Part shown: in pieces, positions 36,241 to 44,959 of the stretch
Layout: each line of letters begins with the position of its first letter
Numbering within the stretch: the first letter of the stretch is position 1
NCBI GenBank assembly: GCA_963696675.1
Contig: CAVOLM010000013.1
Coordinates: 1 to 64,000, forward strand
Direction: 5' to 3'
Length of the DNA: 64,000 bases
DNA from: DATBVX01 sp963696675
GTDB lineage: Bacteria > Pseudomonadota > Gammaproteobacteria > Steroidobacterales > Steroidobacteraceae
Position numbers and translations under genes: made by a program
The notes under the pieces: model-generated
The model's database searches: none
What the model was told of the DNA's origin: nothing
What the model saw: only the letters and a program-made list of their open reading frames with translations

Positions 36241-37670
36241 TTTGCAAGGCGTATGGGCAGGCAGTTCTGACGGCTGCCTCAACAGCTGTGCTCCTCGGCG
36301 CGATTCTGACGCACGAGCTCCCTGCTGCCGAAACCGGCAACGACATCCGGCGCGTGGCAGAGCGCTTGCGGGATCGAGCGCTCTCGGGGTCTGAGGCCTG
36401 GCCCGTTCTCGAGTCGCTGACGACTGAGATTGGAGCGCGGCCCGTCGGTTCGCCGGCGATGGCGCGTGCCAGGGACTGGGGCGTAACCACGCTGAAAGCG
36501 CTGGGTCTTGAAAATGTGCACGTCGAGGAGTTCGTCAAAGAGAACGCGTGGTTTCGCGGCACGGAGTCCGCCGAGGTCACGGCGCCCTACCCGCATGCTC
36601 TCGCAATCCTCGGACTTGGCAATGGCATTCCCACGCCGCCACGGGGAATCGAAGCGCAGATTGCCATGTTCTCGAGTTTCGAAGACCTGTCGGCCACACC
36701 TCCCGGAGCGCTGGCCGATCGGATTGCAGTGCTCAATCAGCCCATCAACGTAGCGCAGGGTGAGGAGGGTTATCGAGCTGCGGCGCGCGGCAGACGCGAT
36801 GGGCCCTCGGTGGCGGCGGCACGCGGCGCTGTCGGGTTTCTGGTCCGCTCATTGTCGACGAGCGACTCGCGCTTGCCGCATACGGGCGCCACTCGCTACG
36901 CGGAAGGCGCTCCACGCATTCCCGCCGCCGCTCTCGGCGTACCGGACGTCGAGCTCCTGGCACGCCTGCTCGCGCGCGGACAGCCGGTCAGGGTGCGCAT
37001 GAGGCTGGCATCCACCGTCATCGAAAAGACGCCGGCGTGGAATGTGGTCGGCGATATTGTGGGTCGCGACCGGTCCGGGGAGATGATCGTGATCGGCGGG
37101 CACCTGGACAGCTGGGACGTTGCAGAAAGTGCGAACGATGACGGTGCCGGCATCGCCATCTGCCTGGCCGCGGCCCGCCTGATCGCCCAGCAGCCGCAGC
37201 GGCCACGACGGACCCTCCGGCTGGTTCTGTGGGGCTCGGAGGAAACGGGCGGAAGCGGCGCCGCGTTCGCTGAAGCTCACCGCAACGAGACTTCCAACAT
37301 CGCGCTGGCGAGCGAGAGCGACATGGGAAGCGGCCGAATCTACCGGATCGCCTTCTCGACGGATGCCTGGAATGATCCGCGCCTGCTCGAGCTCGCAGCT
37401 ATCCTGGCCCCGCTCGGCATCCTGCCAGACCGCGAGGGTGCAACATTCGCCGGCACCGACGTCGAAGACCTGCGCAAGGCAGGCGTGCCGATCGTGAGAA
37501 TGAGCCAGGATGCGCGGCGCTATTTCGCAACGCATCACTCCGCGGACGATACACTCAACAAGGTGGATCGCAACGACCTCGAGCAGAACGTAGCGGCCTG
37601 GTCCGCAATGCTCTACCTGATCGCGGAGAGCGGCATCGATCTGCGCGACACCGTCCCGCCCAACCAGTAA
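36237..37670 (+). CDS. Exported M28 family metallo-aminopeptidase
   Basis: 477 residues from an ATG at 36237 overlapping the upstream stop. Signal peptide AVLTAASTAVLLGAILTHEL up to about residue 30. Residues 45-110 are the lid (GSEAWPVLESLTTEIGARPV), a PA-type insert lies at about 140-260, and the catalytic M28 core has the two-zinc ligands in order: GGHLDSWDVAESANDDGAG (His, Asp), SEETGGSGAAF (Glu pair), ASESDMGSG (Asp) and YFATHHSADDTLNK (His). It resembles carboxypeptidase-Q-like peptidases of the periplasm. Confidence 0.92.
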   Translation: MICKAYGQAVLTAASTAVLLGAILTHELPAAETGNDIRRVAERLRDRALSGSEAWPVLESLTTEIGARPVGSPAMARARDWGVTTLKALGLENVHVEEFVKENAWFRGTESAEVTAPYPHALAILGLGNGIPTPPRGIEAQIAMFSSFEDLSATPPGALADRIAVLNQPINVAQGEEGYRAAARGRRDGPSVAAARGAVGFLVRSLSTSDSRLPHTGATRYAEGAPRIPAAALGVPDVELLARLLARGQPVRVRMRLASTVIEKTPAWNVVGDIVGRDRSGEMIVIGGHLDSWDVAESANDDGAGIAICLAAARLIAQQPQRPRRTLRLVLWGSEETGGSGAAFAEAHRNETSNIALASESDMGSGRIYRIAFSTDAWNDPRLLELAAILAPLGILPDREGATFAGTDVEDLRKAGVPIVRMSQDARRYFATHHSADDTLNKVDRNDLEQNVAAWSAMLYLIAESGIDLRDTVPPNQ

Positions 37671-37677
37671 GAACTTG

Positions 37678-38524
37678 TCAGGCGTCGAAGAAAGCGAAAG
37701 TTCTGACTTCGATGCTCTCTCGTGGCAGAGCATCCTCGCTGGCGCTTGGATCAGCAAAGGCCGTGTGCGGAGCGAAGCGCGCTGTGCCATCTTCGGCTGA
37801 GTCGAAGCATTTGAGCAGCAGTACTTCTTCGTGTGTCATTCGCGGCGCGTAGAACCAACGATGTGACGGATTGAATTTGACCGTATAGAACTCCCCTACC
37901 CGATCTGGATAGATGAGGTCCGTCGCCACCAGGTCATCGAACGCCACACTCTGTGCATCGCTCACCGCGAGGGGTGAGTCCTGCAGGGGTCCCCGAATTG
38001 GCCGCCATACGTTGATCACTGCAAAACGCTTGCGCAGGAGCTCATGGTCCGGATCGCCCAGGATCTCGCCAGCCTTGCGCCGCCCGGACATCGCGGTGAA
38101 GTCGACGTGCACGCGATGCACCGGCGGCCTGGGCGTGACTGCAGTCCCACGCGAATTCCCCGGGGTGCGATGACGCAGCGTGTGATCGAATGCGATCACG
38201 CTTGATGCCCCGGTCAGGTCGGCGACCACGCGCTGGGCCTCCGCGTAGTAGCCCGCTTCGATCGCATCACGATCATCAAAGCGACGAAAGCCACTGGGCG
38301 CGGTTGCGAACTGAAAGCCTTCGCGATCGATCAGAAAAGACTTCAGGCGCCTGCCGGAGATTGCTGATGGCGACAGTGCGATCTTCATATCGCGCCGTCG
38401 ACTGCGGCACACCCGGCGGCGGGTCATCCGCGTAGTTCCGTGGTCTTCCCTGCCCCGGCGCCACATACGTCAGGACGCCGTGCACGCTGGACAGAGACGT
38501 CGCTTGCGAATCGGTCAGTCGCAC
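37678..38524 (-). CDS. CmcJ/NvfI (AsaB-like) oxidoreductase family protein (one frame break)
   Basis: Read from a GTG at 38524 (VRLTDSQATSLSSVHGVLTY) across a break near 38337 (TCTTTTCTG, surplus T) to 37678, about 281 residues. The family layout is present: TYVAPGQGRPRNYADD, DRTVAISNLRQ, FLIDREGFQFATAPSGFRRF, EAGYYAEAQRVVADLTGASS, VIAFDHTLRHRTPG, HVDFTAMSGRRKAGEIL, VINVWRPIRGPLQDSPLAV, GEFYTVKFNPSHRWFYAPRM. These proteins relate to Fe(II)-dependent hydroxylases of cephamycin and fungal pathways; the substrate here is unknown. The GTG overlaps the end of the 66-aa gene by 10 bases, suggesting coupling. Confidence 0.8.
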
Positions 38525-38715
38525 GTCGCGCACTCCTGAACTGCCAGGCGCTCTGAAATGCGTGAGGTGCTCTGGGGCCGTGGATCTACCATGTCCGCCG
38601 CGCTGACCGCGCGCTCGTCGTCCGGATCGATCCAGTACACCGCATCGAAGGGGACCGAACCCTGGCTGATGCGGGCGATGATGGTGTCGAAGATCGAGTA
38701 CTGTCGCTTGCTCAT
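38515..38715 (-). CDS. Small unknown protein, 66 aa, coupled to the CmcJ-like gene
   Basis: ATG at 38715 (MSKRQYSIFDTIIARISQGS) with AGGAG 7 bases ahead. It ends in AVQECATCD and overlaps the GTG of the next gene by 10 bases. The protein is soluble and acidic (YWIDPDDERAVSAADM), with a Cys pair near the end. No family recognised. The good ribosome site and the tight overlap are the main support. Confidence 0.5.
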   Translation of the reverse strand: MSKRQYSIFDTIIARISQGSVPFDAVYWIDPDDERAVSAADMVDPRPQSTSRISERLAVQECATCD

Positions 38716-38846
38716 CTTGTGTCTCCTGCCTGGGCTGCGAATCACGAACATCACGATTCGTCGGGACGCTGGCAGGTTGCTCCCGCCCGCCCAAGGGAAC
38801 AAACACGGTCTCTTTATGAGCCTTAAGTTTTGCTTTACGAGCGCTC

Positions 38847-39476
38847 TCAGGTCGCGGGGAACGCGATCGACTGGCGCCACGCCGGTAGCTCCGAGAGGCC
38901 TGCGTGCCAGCGCCTGATCTCGGCATATCCGGAGACCGGAAGCTGCGCCGGCGCGGCGAGGTTCAGCGGTGCACCGATGGAAAAATCCGCAACGGTGAGC
39001 TTGTCGCCCGCGACGTACTTACGCCCCTTCAGGTGCGCATCGAGAATGCCCGCGGCACGGTGAAAGCGCTCTTCGCCCTTGGCAATCTCCCCCAGGTCGG
39101 GCTCGCCGATCTGCAGGAGTTTCTTGACGAGGCGCTCGAAGATCATGACTGCGCACGCGGGATCCCAGTTGGCGAGATCCCAGCACTGCCAGCGCGTGAC
39201 ATCTGCGCGAGCGCGCGTATCCGTGGGCAGAAGACCGCTCGCGGGTTTCTTGTCCGCGAGGTACTGGAGAATCGCGTTCGATTCCCACAGCACGAAGCCG
39301 TCTTCCTCCAGCACCGGCATGCGCTGGTTCGGGTTCAGGGCCGTGAACTCGGGACGTCTCTGTTCGCCCTTGGTGAGATCGACCATGCGCTTCTCGAAGT
39401 CGAGGCCGAGGTGCGTGGCCAGCGCGATCACCTTGAACGCGCGCGGCGATGGCGGAAACACGTAGAGATTCAACAT
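38847..39476 (-). CDS. Glutathione S-transferase family protein
   Basis: 209 residues from an ATG at 39476 (MLNLYVFPPSPRAFKVIALA). N-terminal thioredoxin domain with LNPNQRMPVLEEDGFVLWES (cis-Pro and the E-S glutathione motif) and NAILQYLADK; C-terminal helical domain with LTVADFSIGAPLNLAA (N-capping box). Catalytic residue is probably Ser10 or a neighbour. It follows the SRPBCC gene by 22 bases; ArsR-SRPBCC-GST groups are common in proteobacteria. Confidence 0.9.
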   Translation of the reverse strand: MLNLYVFPPSPRAFKVIALATHLGLDFEKRMVDLTKGEQRRPEFTALNPNQRMPVLEEDGFVLWESNAILQYLADKKPASGLLPTDTRARADVTRWQCWDLANWDPACAVMIFERLVKKLLQIGEPDLGEIAKGEERFHRAAGILDAHLKGRKYVAGDKLTVADFSIGAPLNLAAPAQLPVSGYAEIRRWHAGLSELPAWRQSIAFPAT

Positions 39477-39498
39477 ATCGATTCTCCTGCCTGTCGGG

Positions 39499-39972
39499 TC
39501 ATTGCGCGACCACCGCCGCGTACAGATTCAGCAAGTTGCTCCAGCCGTTGGGCGCATCGACCGCCTGTCGCAACGTGTCCGCCTGCTCGCCGTGACGCTC
39601 GAGATGACGATGCTCGAGTTCCACCAGCGTGGCATTCGTTCCGTCGGCGATGAAGCGCACTTCGACTTCGGATGTCACCTTCGGGTCGTACTTGAACTGG
39701 GGGCTCAATTGCCAGCCGAGGATGAGGCGATTCGGCGGCTCCCAGACCAGTACCTTGCCGACGTCGCATTCCGAGCCATCCTCGCCGCGCTCGAACCAGC
39801 GTCCGCCGGCGCGTGGCTCGATCACCGCTTCCTTCATTGGCGAGGTGCCGATCGAATGCGTGTGCGGCCACCACCGGGCCACGCCCGCGGTGAAAACCTC
39901 AAACGCGTGTGCGGGCGGAGCGCCGACGCGAACGCTTTTGCGGACGGGCGCGGCCGTGATGGTGCGATTCAT
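39499..39972 (-). CDS. SRPBCC/AHSA1 domain protein
   Basis: 157 residues from an ATG at 39972 (MNRTITAAPVRKSVRVGAPP). The activator-of-Hsp90-like START-type fold is recognisable: AHAFEVFTAGVARWWPHTHS, EPRAGGRWFERGEDGSECDV, VLVWEPPNRLILGWQL, SEVEVRFIADGTNATLVELE, HRHLERHG and APNGWSNLLNLYAAVV. Lipid or small-molecule binding; paired in many genomes with an ArsR repressor, as here. It starts 74 bases inside the arsR frame. Confidence 0.9.
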   Translation of the reverse strand: MNRTITAAPVRKSVRVGAPPAHAFEVFTAGVARWWPHTHSIGTSPMKEAVIEPRAGGRWFERGEDGSECDVGKVLVWEPPNRLILGWQLSPQFKYDPKVTSEVEVRFIADGTNATLVELEHRHLERHGEQADTLRQAVDAPNGWSNLLNLYAAVVAQ

Positions 39973-40306
39973 CGTTCTTGTCCTTCGATTGCGTGTTCAG
40001 CGCCGGCCGCGAGCGCTCGATCTCTGTCTGGAACGCCGCGAGCGCCTGATCCCAGAACTGATCGAGCCATTTGCGTAACGGGCCGAGCCCCTGCGGATCG
40101 ATGTAGTAGACGCGTCGCGTGCCTTCGGCACGATCGGCAACCAGCCCGGCTTCCTTCAGCACCTTGAGATGCTGCGAGACGGCCGGCCGGCTTACCGGCA
40201 TTTCTGCGGCGATCTCCCCAACCGCGCGCGGACCCGAACGCAGTCGTTCGAAGACGTCCCTGCGGGTGGGATCGGCGAGCGCGGCCAGGGCAGTATCGTA
40301 AGTCAT
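39899..40306 (-). CDS. ArsR-family transcriptional repressor
   Basis: 135 residues from an ATG at 40306 (MTYDTALAALADPTRRDVFE). Winged helix-turn-helix: LRSGPRAVGEIAAEMPVSRP, AVSQHLKVLKEAGLVADRAE, GTRRVYYIDPQGLGPLRKWL. The usual metal Cys box is absent, so a small-molecule or redox-type sensor is more likely than a metal sensor. The last 25 residues are Arg/His-rich, read out of frame over the start of the SRPBCC gene; the true C-terminus may be shorter if an indel lies near 39980. A tandem operator-like sequence covers its start codon. Confidence 0.85.
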   Translation of the reverse strand: MTYDTALAALADPTRRDVFERLRSGPRAVGEIAAEMPVSRPAVSQHLKVLKEAGLVADRAEGTRRVYYIDPQGLGPLRKWLDQFWDQALAAFQTEIERSRPALNTQSKDKNDESHHHGRARPQKRSRRRSARTRV

Positions 40307-40330
40307 GTCTTACGGTAAACTATGGCTTAC
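40298..40330 (-). promoter_or_regulatory. Tandem operator-like inverted repeats over the arsR start
   Basis: On the minus strand two 16-bp imperfect palindromes follow each other with one base between: GTAAGCCATAGTTTAC (40315-40330) and GTAAGACATGACTTAC (40298-40313). The second has perfect 5-bp arms and contains the arsR ATG at its centre. Such 12-2-12-like or tandem sites around the start are usual for self-repressing ArsR proteins. This is the best-supported operator in the window, but binding is inferred. Confidence 0.6.
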
Positions 40331-40352
40331 CAGAACGCAAGCCCTCTCGGGC

Positions 40353-41198
40353 TCACCGGCTGACGGTCGCGACCCGACCCTGGATGGCAGTGCGTTCGCC
40401 TCTTGCCGCCTGCCTGAATGCGCGTGGCGAGACACCAGCCGCGCGATGGAAGCTGCGTACGAAGTTCGACAGGTCACCAAATCCACTCTCGTAGGCGATG
40501 TCGCTGATCAGCCGGTCATCGTTGGTCAGCATGCGCGCCGCGCGACGGAGCCTTGATCGCACCAGGTATTGATGCGGTGTTACGCCCAGAATGCGTGTGA
40601 AGAGGCGCAGAAAGTGAAATGCGCTCAGGCGAGCGTGCCCGGCCGCCCTCTCGAGGTCGATCGGCTCCGCAGAGTTGTCATCGATCCACAGCGCCGTCTC
40701 CACGACGCGCCTGCGATCGGCTGCGCGCGCTTGCGGCGCAGCGTGTTGGCACGAGAGCACCAGCTCAGTGAACCGCGCCGCGAACAACAGCGCAGCCTCG
40801 TCCAGGCCGACATCGCTGCGTTCCTCTGCCGCGGCCTGCGCCAGCTCGCCGAGCACCATCAGTTCCGACAACGGCGGCACGCTGCCGACGCGCCACATCT
40901 CGGCTCCGGCGCCGAGGGACTCGGCCACATGTGCCTCGAGGTGAAAAGACAGGCACTCATCGCCGTGCGCGTGATCGTGCGTGCACATGAACTCATCGCC
41001 GGGGTGGCCGACCAGAATCGACCCGGCGACGAGCTCGAACGACCGGCCGCGATGCTGGTAGCCGAAGGTGCCGCGGCGCACGTAAGACACCGTGTGCTTG
41101 TCATGAAGCTCGACAAAGGGCCGATCTTCCGGCCCGGTCGTGCAGCGACAGTCGATCACGGCGATTGGTCCGCGCTGCAATGGTGTCGCGACAAGCAT
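40353..41198 (-). CDS. AraC-family transcriptional regulator
   Basis: 281 residues from an ATG at 41198 (MLVATPLQRGPIAVIDCRCT). An upstream in-frame GTG at 41354 would overlap the repair gene and adds no domain. The N-terminal half is a cupin-like sensor (SYVRRGTFGYQHRGRSFELV, GSILVGHPGDEFMCTHDHAH); the C-terminal half has the two AraC helix-turn-helix motifs: ERAAGHARLSAFHFLRLFTR and DIAYESGFGDLSNFVRSFHR, ending AGVSPRAFRQAARG. It is downstream of the ogt-alkA fusion on the same strand. Confidence 0.88.
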   Translation of the reverse strand: MLVATPLQRGPIAVIDCRCTTGPEDRPFVELHDKHTVSYVRRGTFGYQHRGRSFELVAGSILVGHPGDEFMCTHDHAHGDECLSFHLEAHVAESLGAGAEMWRVGSVPPLSELMVLGELAQAAAEERSDVGLDEAALLFAARFTELVLSCQHAAPQARAADRRRVVETALWIDDNSAEPIDLERAAGHARLSAFHFLRLFTRILGVTPHQYLVRSRLRRAARMLTNDDRLISDIAYESGFGDLSNFVRSFHRAAGVSPRAFRQAARGERTAIQGRVATVSR

Positions 41199-41314
41199 GG
41201 CCCGAAGGCTACGCCCGGGCGCTGCGGCGGGCAAAGGGCCGGACAATTTGTGTCGGCTCGACCCGAAGCCGCTGGCGTACTGCCAGGCCCGATCGATCGA
41301 GTCTGTGACACCCG

Positions 41315-42505
41315 CTAGCTCTTGAGGTCCTTCCCAAGGTCTGTAGCGCGCCACAGATACCAGCTCGCGACCGTCCGGTACGGTTGCCAGCGCGCGCCGT
41401 ATTTCTGCAGGGCCTTGGGGTGCGGCGGTTTGCGCTTGCGAAAAGCGATCGCGAATCCCTTGCGAACGCCGTAGTCGTCCACCGGCAGCACGTCGGGCCG
41501 GCCGAGACGGAATATGAGCAGCATCTCCACCGTCCAGCGCCCAATTCCGCGCACCTCCGTGAGCCGCTCGATGATCGCTTCGTCATCCATGCGATGCACT
41601 TCGCCAAGCGTCGGGATCTTGCCATCCACCGCCTTGCGGGCGAGGTCGCGCAACGAGAGCATCTTGGAGCGGGACAGGCCCGCGCTGCGCAGCTTCGCAT
41701 CGGTTGCTCGCAGGATCTGTTCGGCATTGGGTCCCGCATGGCCGCGTGGAAAAAGCGCGCACAGACGCGCAAAGATCGTCGCGGCGGCCCGGCCGTTGAG
41801 TTGCTGGTACACGATCGCTTCGGCGAGCGCCATGAAGACATTCGGCGTCCGGTCGAGTCGCATGCGAAAAGGGCCGACAGCATCGATGAGTCGCGCGAGC
41901 GCTGGGTCGACGGCGCGCAGATGCTCGAGCGCTGTGGCCGGATCGAAACCGAATACCCCGTCACCCTCGAACAGCGCAAGTTGCCCGTTCGCGTGGGCAC
42001 TCTCGATCGAGAGCAGCCGGAGCTTCGTCGCAATGCCTCCGTTCGCGGAGAAGCCGCCCAGCCGACCGTCTGCGGCCAGGACGCGATGACACGGCACCAC
42101 GATTGCAAATGGGTTGCGCCCGAGCGCCTGGCCTACCGCCCGCGCCGAGCCCAGCGAGCCGAGTTGTTTCGCGATCTCTCCATACGAAAGCGTGGCGCCG
42201 GGTGCAATCGTGCGCGCAATCTCATAGACGCGGCGATGGAACGGCGGTACGCCCTCGAGGTCGAGCGCTACCACGGATAGATCGCTCCTTTCCCCGCGCA
42301 GCAACGCGACGATTCCGTCCAGCGCCAGCTGGATTTCGGCGGGTGGAGAATCTTCGCGCGCCTGTGGAAAACGCCCGAGTAGACGCTCCCGCGTCTCGAT
42401 CTCGCGCCGTTCGGGAAGCTGAACTCCAGCCACACCGCGTTCAGACCATGCGATGCCGCAGCGGCCAATGGCCGTGTCGAAGAGGGTAAAAGATGCAACC
42501 GCCAT
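41315..42505 (-). CDS. Fused O6-alkylguanine-DNA alkyltransferase and 3-methyladenine DNA glycosylase
   Basis: 396 residues from an ATG at 42505 (MAVASFTLFDTAIGRCGIAW). Residues 1-170 are an Ogt/MGMT unit with the acceptor Cys139 in IVVPCHRVLAADGRLGGFS and the DNA-binding GSARAVGQALGRNP. Residues about 185-396 are an AlkA-type HhH-GPD glycosylase: FMALAEAIVYQQLNGRAAAT, the hairpin EVRGIGRWTVEMLLIFRLG, and catalytic Asp in DVLPVDDYGVRKG. Together they would reverse O6-methylguanine directly and excise 3-methyladenine/7-methylguanine. The two activities are normally separate proteins; the frame is continuous here. An AraC regulator follows, though it lacks the Ada-type Cys cluster. Confidence 0.9.
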   Translation of the reverse strand: MAVASFTLFDTAIGRCGIAWSERGVAGVQLPERREIETRERLLGRFPQAREDSPPAEIQLALDGIVALLRGERSDLSVVALDLEGVPPFHRRVYEIARTIAPGATLSYGEIAKQLGSLGSARAVGQALGRNPFAIVVPCHRVLAADGRLGGFSANGGIATKLRLLSIESAHANGQLALFEGDGVFGFDPATALEHLRAVDPALARLIDAVGPFRMRLDRTPNVFMALAEAIVYQQLNGRAAATIFARLCALFPRGHAGPNAEQILRATDAKLRSAGLSRSKMLSLRDLARKAVDGKIPTLGEVHRMDDEAIIERLTEVRGIGRWTVEMLLIFRLGRPDVLPVDDYGVRKGFAIAFRKRKPPHPKALQKYGARWQPYRTVASWYLWRATDLGKDLKS

Positions 42506-42607
42506 GAGGCGGTGGATTTTATCATCGGATTGCCGCCCGCCACTTGGCGGATCTTGCTCCAATGAGTGCGGCGAAGGTTAGAATCGAAGCAGGAGTCAGC
42601 GCTGACA

Positions 42608-44072
42608 ATGTCGGATATCAAGCTCGTCGATGTCTCGATCCGGGACGGCAACCAGAGCATCTGGGGCGCCACCGGGCTGAACATTGCCCAAACCCTGCAG
42701 ATTGCGCCGATCATGGACCGGATCGGGCTGCACGCGATCGACTTCACCTCGAGCACTCACATGGGCGTGTGCGTGCGCACGCACAAGGAGAACCCCTGGA
42801 TGCTGATCCGGGGCATGCGCGCCGCAGCGCCCCATACGCCGTTGCAATTCATCACCACCGGCTTTCGTTTCATCTCGTGGGAGACCTCCGACCCGGAGTT
42901 CATGCGACTCGCCTATCGCACGCTGGTGAAAAACGGCATCGCGCGATTTGCATTGATCGATCCCATGCACGACCGCCAGGCGCTGCTCGATGGCGCGCGG
43001 ATGATTCGCCAGGAGGGTGGCGAGGTGCTCGCCGGGCTCACCTACACGATCAGCTCCGTACACGATGACGCCTTTTACGCCGATCTCGCCGGCGTGCTCG
43101 CTGCTTCGCCCGATGTCGCGCGCCTGTACATCAAGGACCCGACCGGCCTCCTGACTCCCGAGCGCGCACGCACGCTGATTCCGGCCGTCCGTGCCCGCAT
43201 TGGTGCCAAGGCGCTGGAATTGCATTCCCATTGCACCATCGGCCTTGCCCCGTTGACGTACATGACGGCTGCCGAGCTCGGAATCGATGTCCTGCACGTC
43301 GCTTGCGGTCCACTCGCCAACGGCACATCGCTGCCGGACGCGCGCCGGGTGGTCGCCAACCTGCGCGAGCTCGGACACACGGTGGATGTCCATGATGCTT
43401 CGCTGGCGCGGGTTGCCAGTTACTTCGCGAGTCTTGCCGATGCCGAGGGGCTGGCGGCCGGAGCACCACAGGAGTACGACGCCGCGTTCCTGCGCCATCA
43501 ACTGCCGGGCGGCGCCATAACGACGACTATCCGCCAGCTCGAGGAACTGAACCTGAGTGATCGCCTGCCGGCGGTCATCGAAGAAACCATACGGGTGCGC
43601 GCTGAACTCGGCTACCCGATCATGGTGACGCCCTTCCCGCAGATCGTCTGCACGCAGGCGCTTTTCAACGTCATCGGCCCGGAACGCTACTCAAATGTGC
43701 CAGACCAGGTGATCCGCTATGTGATCGGGCGGTTCGGACGCCCCACGGCGCCCGTTGACCCGAACGTCAAGGATCGAATCCTCGCGCGCCCGCGCGCGCG
43801 CGAGCTCGCCGCGGAACCGCCGCCGCCATCCCTCGCCGAGCTGCGACGTCGCTTCCCGAAAGTCGATGACCGACGAGGAGTTCCTGTTGCGTGCCGTGAT
43901 GCCGGCGGAGCAGGTCGACGCGATGCTTGCCGCGCAACCCGCCGACGCTCGTTACAACCCGGACACCCGCCCACTGGTAGACCTGATCCGCGAGATGAGC
44001 CGCAGGAGCGATGCCGCGGAGCTCATCGTCGAGAAACCGAACTTCCGCCTCGAGCTGCGTCGCCGGGCCTGA
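42608..44072 (+). CDS. Carboxyltransferase subunit, pyruvate carboxylase B / oxaloacetate decarboxylase alpha type (one frame break)
   Basis: ATG at 42608 (MSDIKLVDVSIRDGNQSIWG) with AGGAG upstream. A surplus A near 43860 moves the frame; across it the protein is about 487 residues, ending at 44072. HMGL-like TIM barrel: VSIRDGNQS with the metal Asp, FTSSTHMGVCVRTHKENPW, RLYIKDPTGLLTPERARTLI with the conserved Lys, and LELHSHCTIGLAPLTYMTAA with the His-x-His metal ligands; then a PYC_OADA domain (PGGAITTTIRQLEELNLSD, GYPIMVTPFPQIVCTQALFN, EEFLLRAVMPAEQVDAML). The biotinyl domain is missing and no biotin carboxylase is adjacent, so partners must be elsewhere. The HAD gene follows after 3 bases. 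Confidence 0.85.
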
Positions 44073-44075
44073 TTC

Positions 44076-44927
44076 ATGGATGCTGCCACCGACGTGCACG
44101 CACGCCTGCGCACCGCGCGGGCTTTCCTCTTCGATCTCGATGGCACGCTGGTGCTCGGCGACCGCAACAATCGCTCGATCCGGCCGCTCCCGGGCGCGGT
44201 CGAGCTGCTCGAGCGACTTCAGCAGCGACAAGTGCCGTATGCGATCTTCACCAACGGCACGGTGCGCACACCCGAGGAATACGTGCACGAGCTGCGCCAG
44301 GCAGGGATTCACGTCGCAGATCACCTTGCGCTCACGCCGAGCAGCGTGGCGGCGGAATACCTCACACGCATGGGGTACCGGCGCGTACGCGTGCTGGGAG
44401 TCGAGGGCGTCTGGCGGCCGCTGCAAGCGGCGGGACTGGAGATCGTGCGTGGCACCGCGAATGAGCCCGTCGATGCCGTATTCGTCGGGTGGTACCGCGA
44501 GTTCACGATGGATGAGATCCAGGCGACGTGCGAGGCGATCATCGCGGGCGCGCGCCTCTACACCGGTTCACTCGCGCCCTACTTCGCCAGTGCACAGGGA
44601 AAAATTCTCTCCTCCTCGCGCGTGCTCTGCGCCGCGCTCACCAGCATTACCGGCAAGCGAGCGACGGTGCTCGGCAAGCCCGCTGCTGAAGCCGCGCGCT
44701 GTGCCTGCCGACGCCTCGGCATCGATCCCGCCGAGCTCGTCGTGGTAGGAGACGATCCGGCGATCGAAGTGTTCATGGCGCGACGCGTCGGCGCGTTGGG
44801 CATTGCAGTGCGCACCGGCGTGTGGGGAGCTGGCGAAGCCTCGCGCCTGCCAGCTGCCCATCGTCCGCATCTCGCGCTGCAGGACGTCTCAGAGCTCCTG
44901 AAGCGCTCAACAACATGTGCACCCTAG
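44076..44927 (+). CDS. HAD-IIA family hydrolase (NagD/PGP-like phosphatase)
   Basis: 283 residues from an ATG at 44076. HAD motif I at D20/D22 in FLFDLDGTLVLGD; motif II in AIFTNGTVRTPEEY; the C2A cap with VWRPLQAAGLEIVRGTANEP; motif III Lys in VLGKPAAEAARCACRRLG; motif IV in LVVVGDDPAIEVFMARRVGA. Members dephosphorylate small sugar or glycerol phosphates. Same transcript as the carboxyltransferase gene. Confidence 0.88.
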   Translation: MDAATDVHARLRTARAFLFDLDGTLVLGDRNNRSIRPLPGAVELLERLQQRQVPYAIFTNGTVRTPEEYVHELRQAGIHVADHLALTPSSVAAEYLTRMGYRRVRVLGVEGVWRPLQAAGLEIVRGTANEPVDAVFVGWYREFTMDEIQATCEAIIAGARLYTGSLAPYFASAQGKILSSSRVLCAALTSITGKRATVLGKPAAEAARCACRRLGIDPAELVVVGDDPAIEVFMARRVGALGIAVRTGVWGAGEASRLPAAHRPHLALQDVSELLKRSTTCAP

Positions 44928-44956
44928 GGGCGCCGGATCCCGGACACACAGCCCCT
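44926..44956. terminator. Hairpin between convergent genes, possible bidirectional terminator
   Basis: AGGGGC at 44926-44931 pairs with GCCCCT at 44951-44956 around a 19-base loop, and the pairing extends outward into ACCCT/GGGT with one bulge. The position, across the stop of the HAD gene and next to the stop of the M13 gene (44960), fits a terminator for both. No T-run follows on either strand, so termination strength is doubtful. Confidence 0.35.
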
Positions 44957-44959
44957 GGG

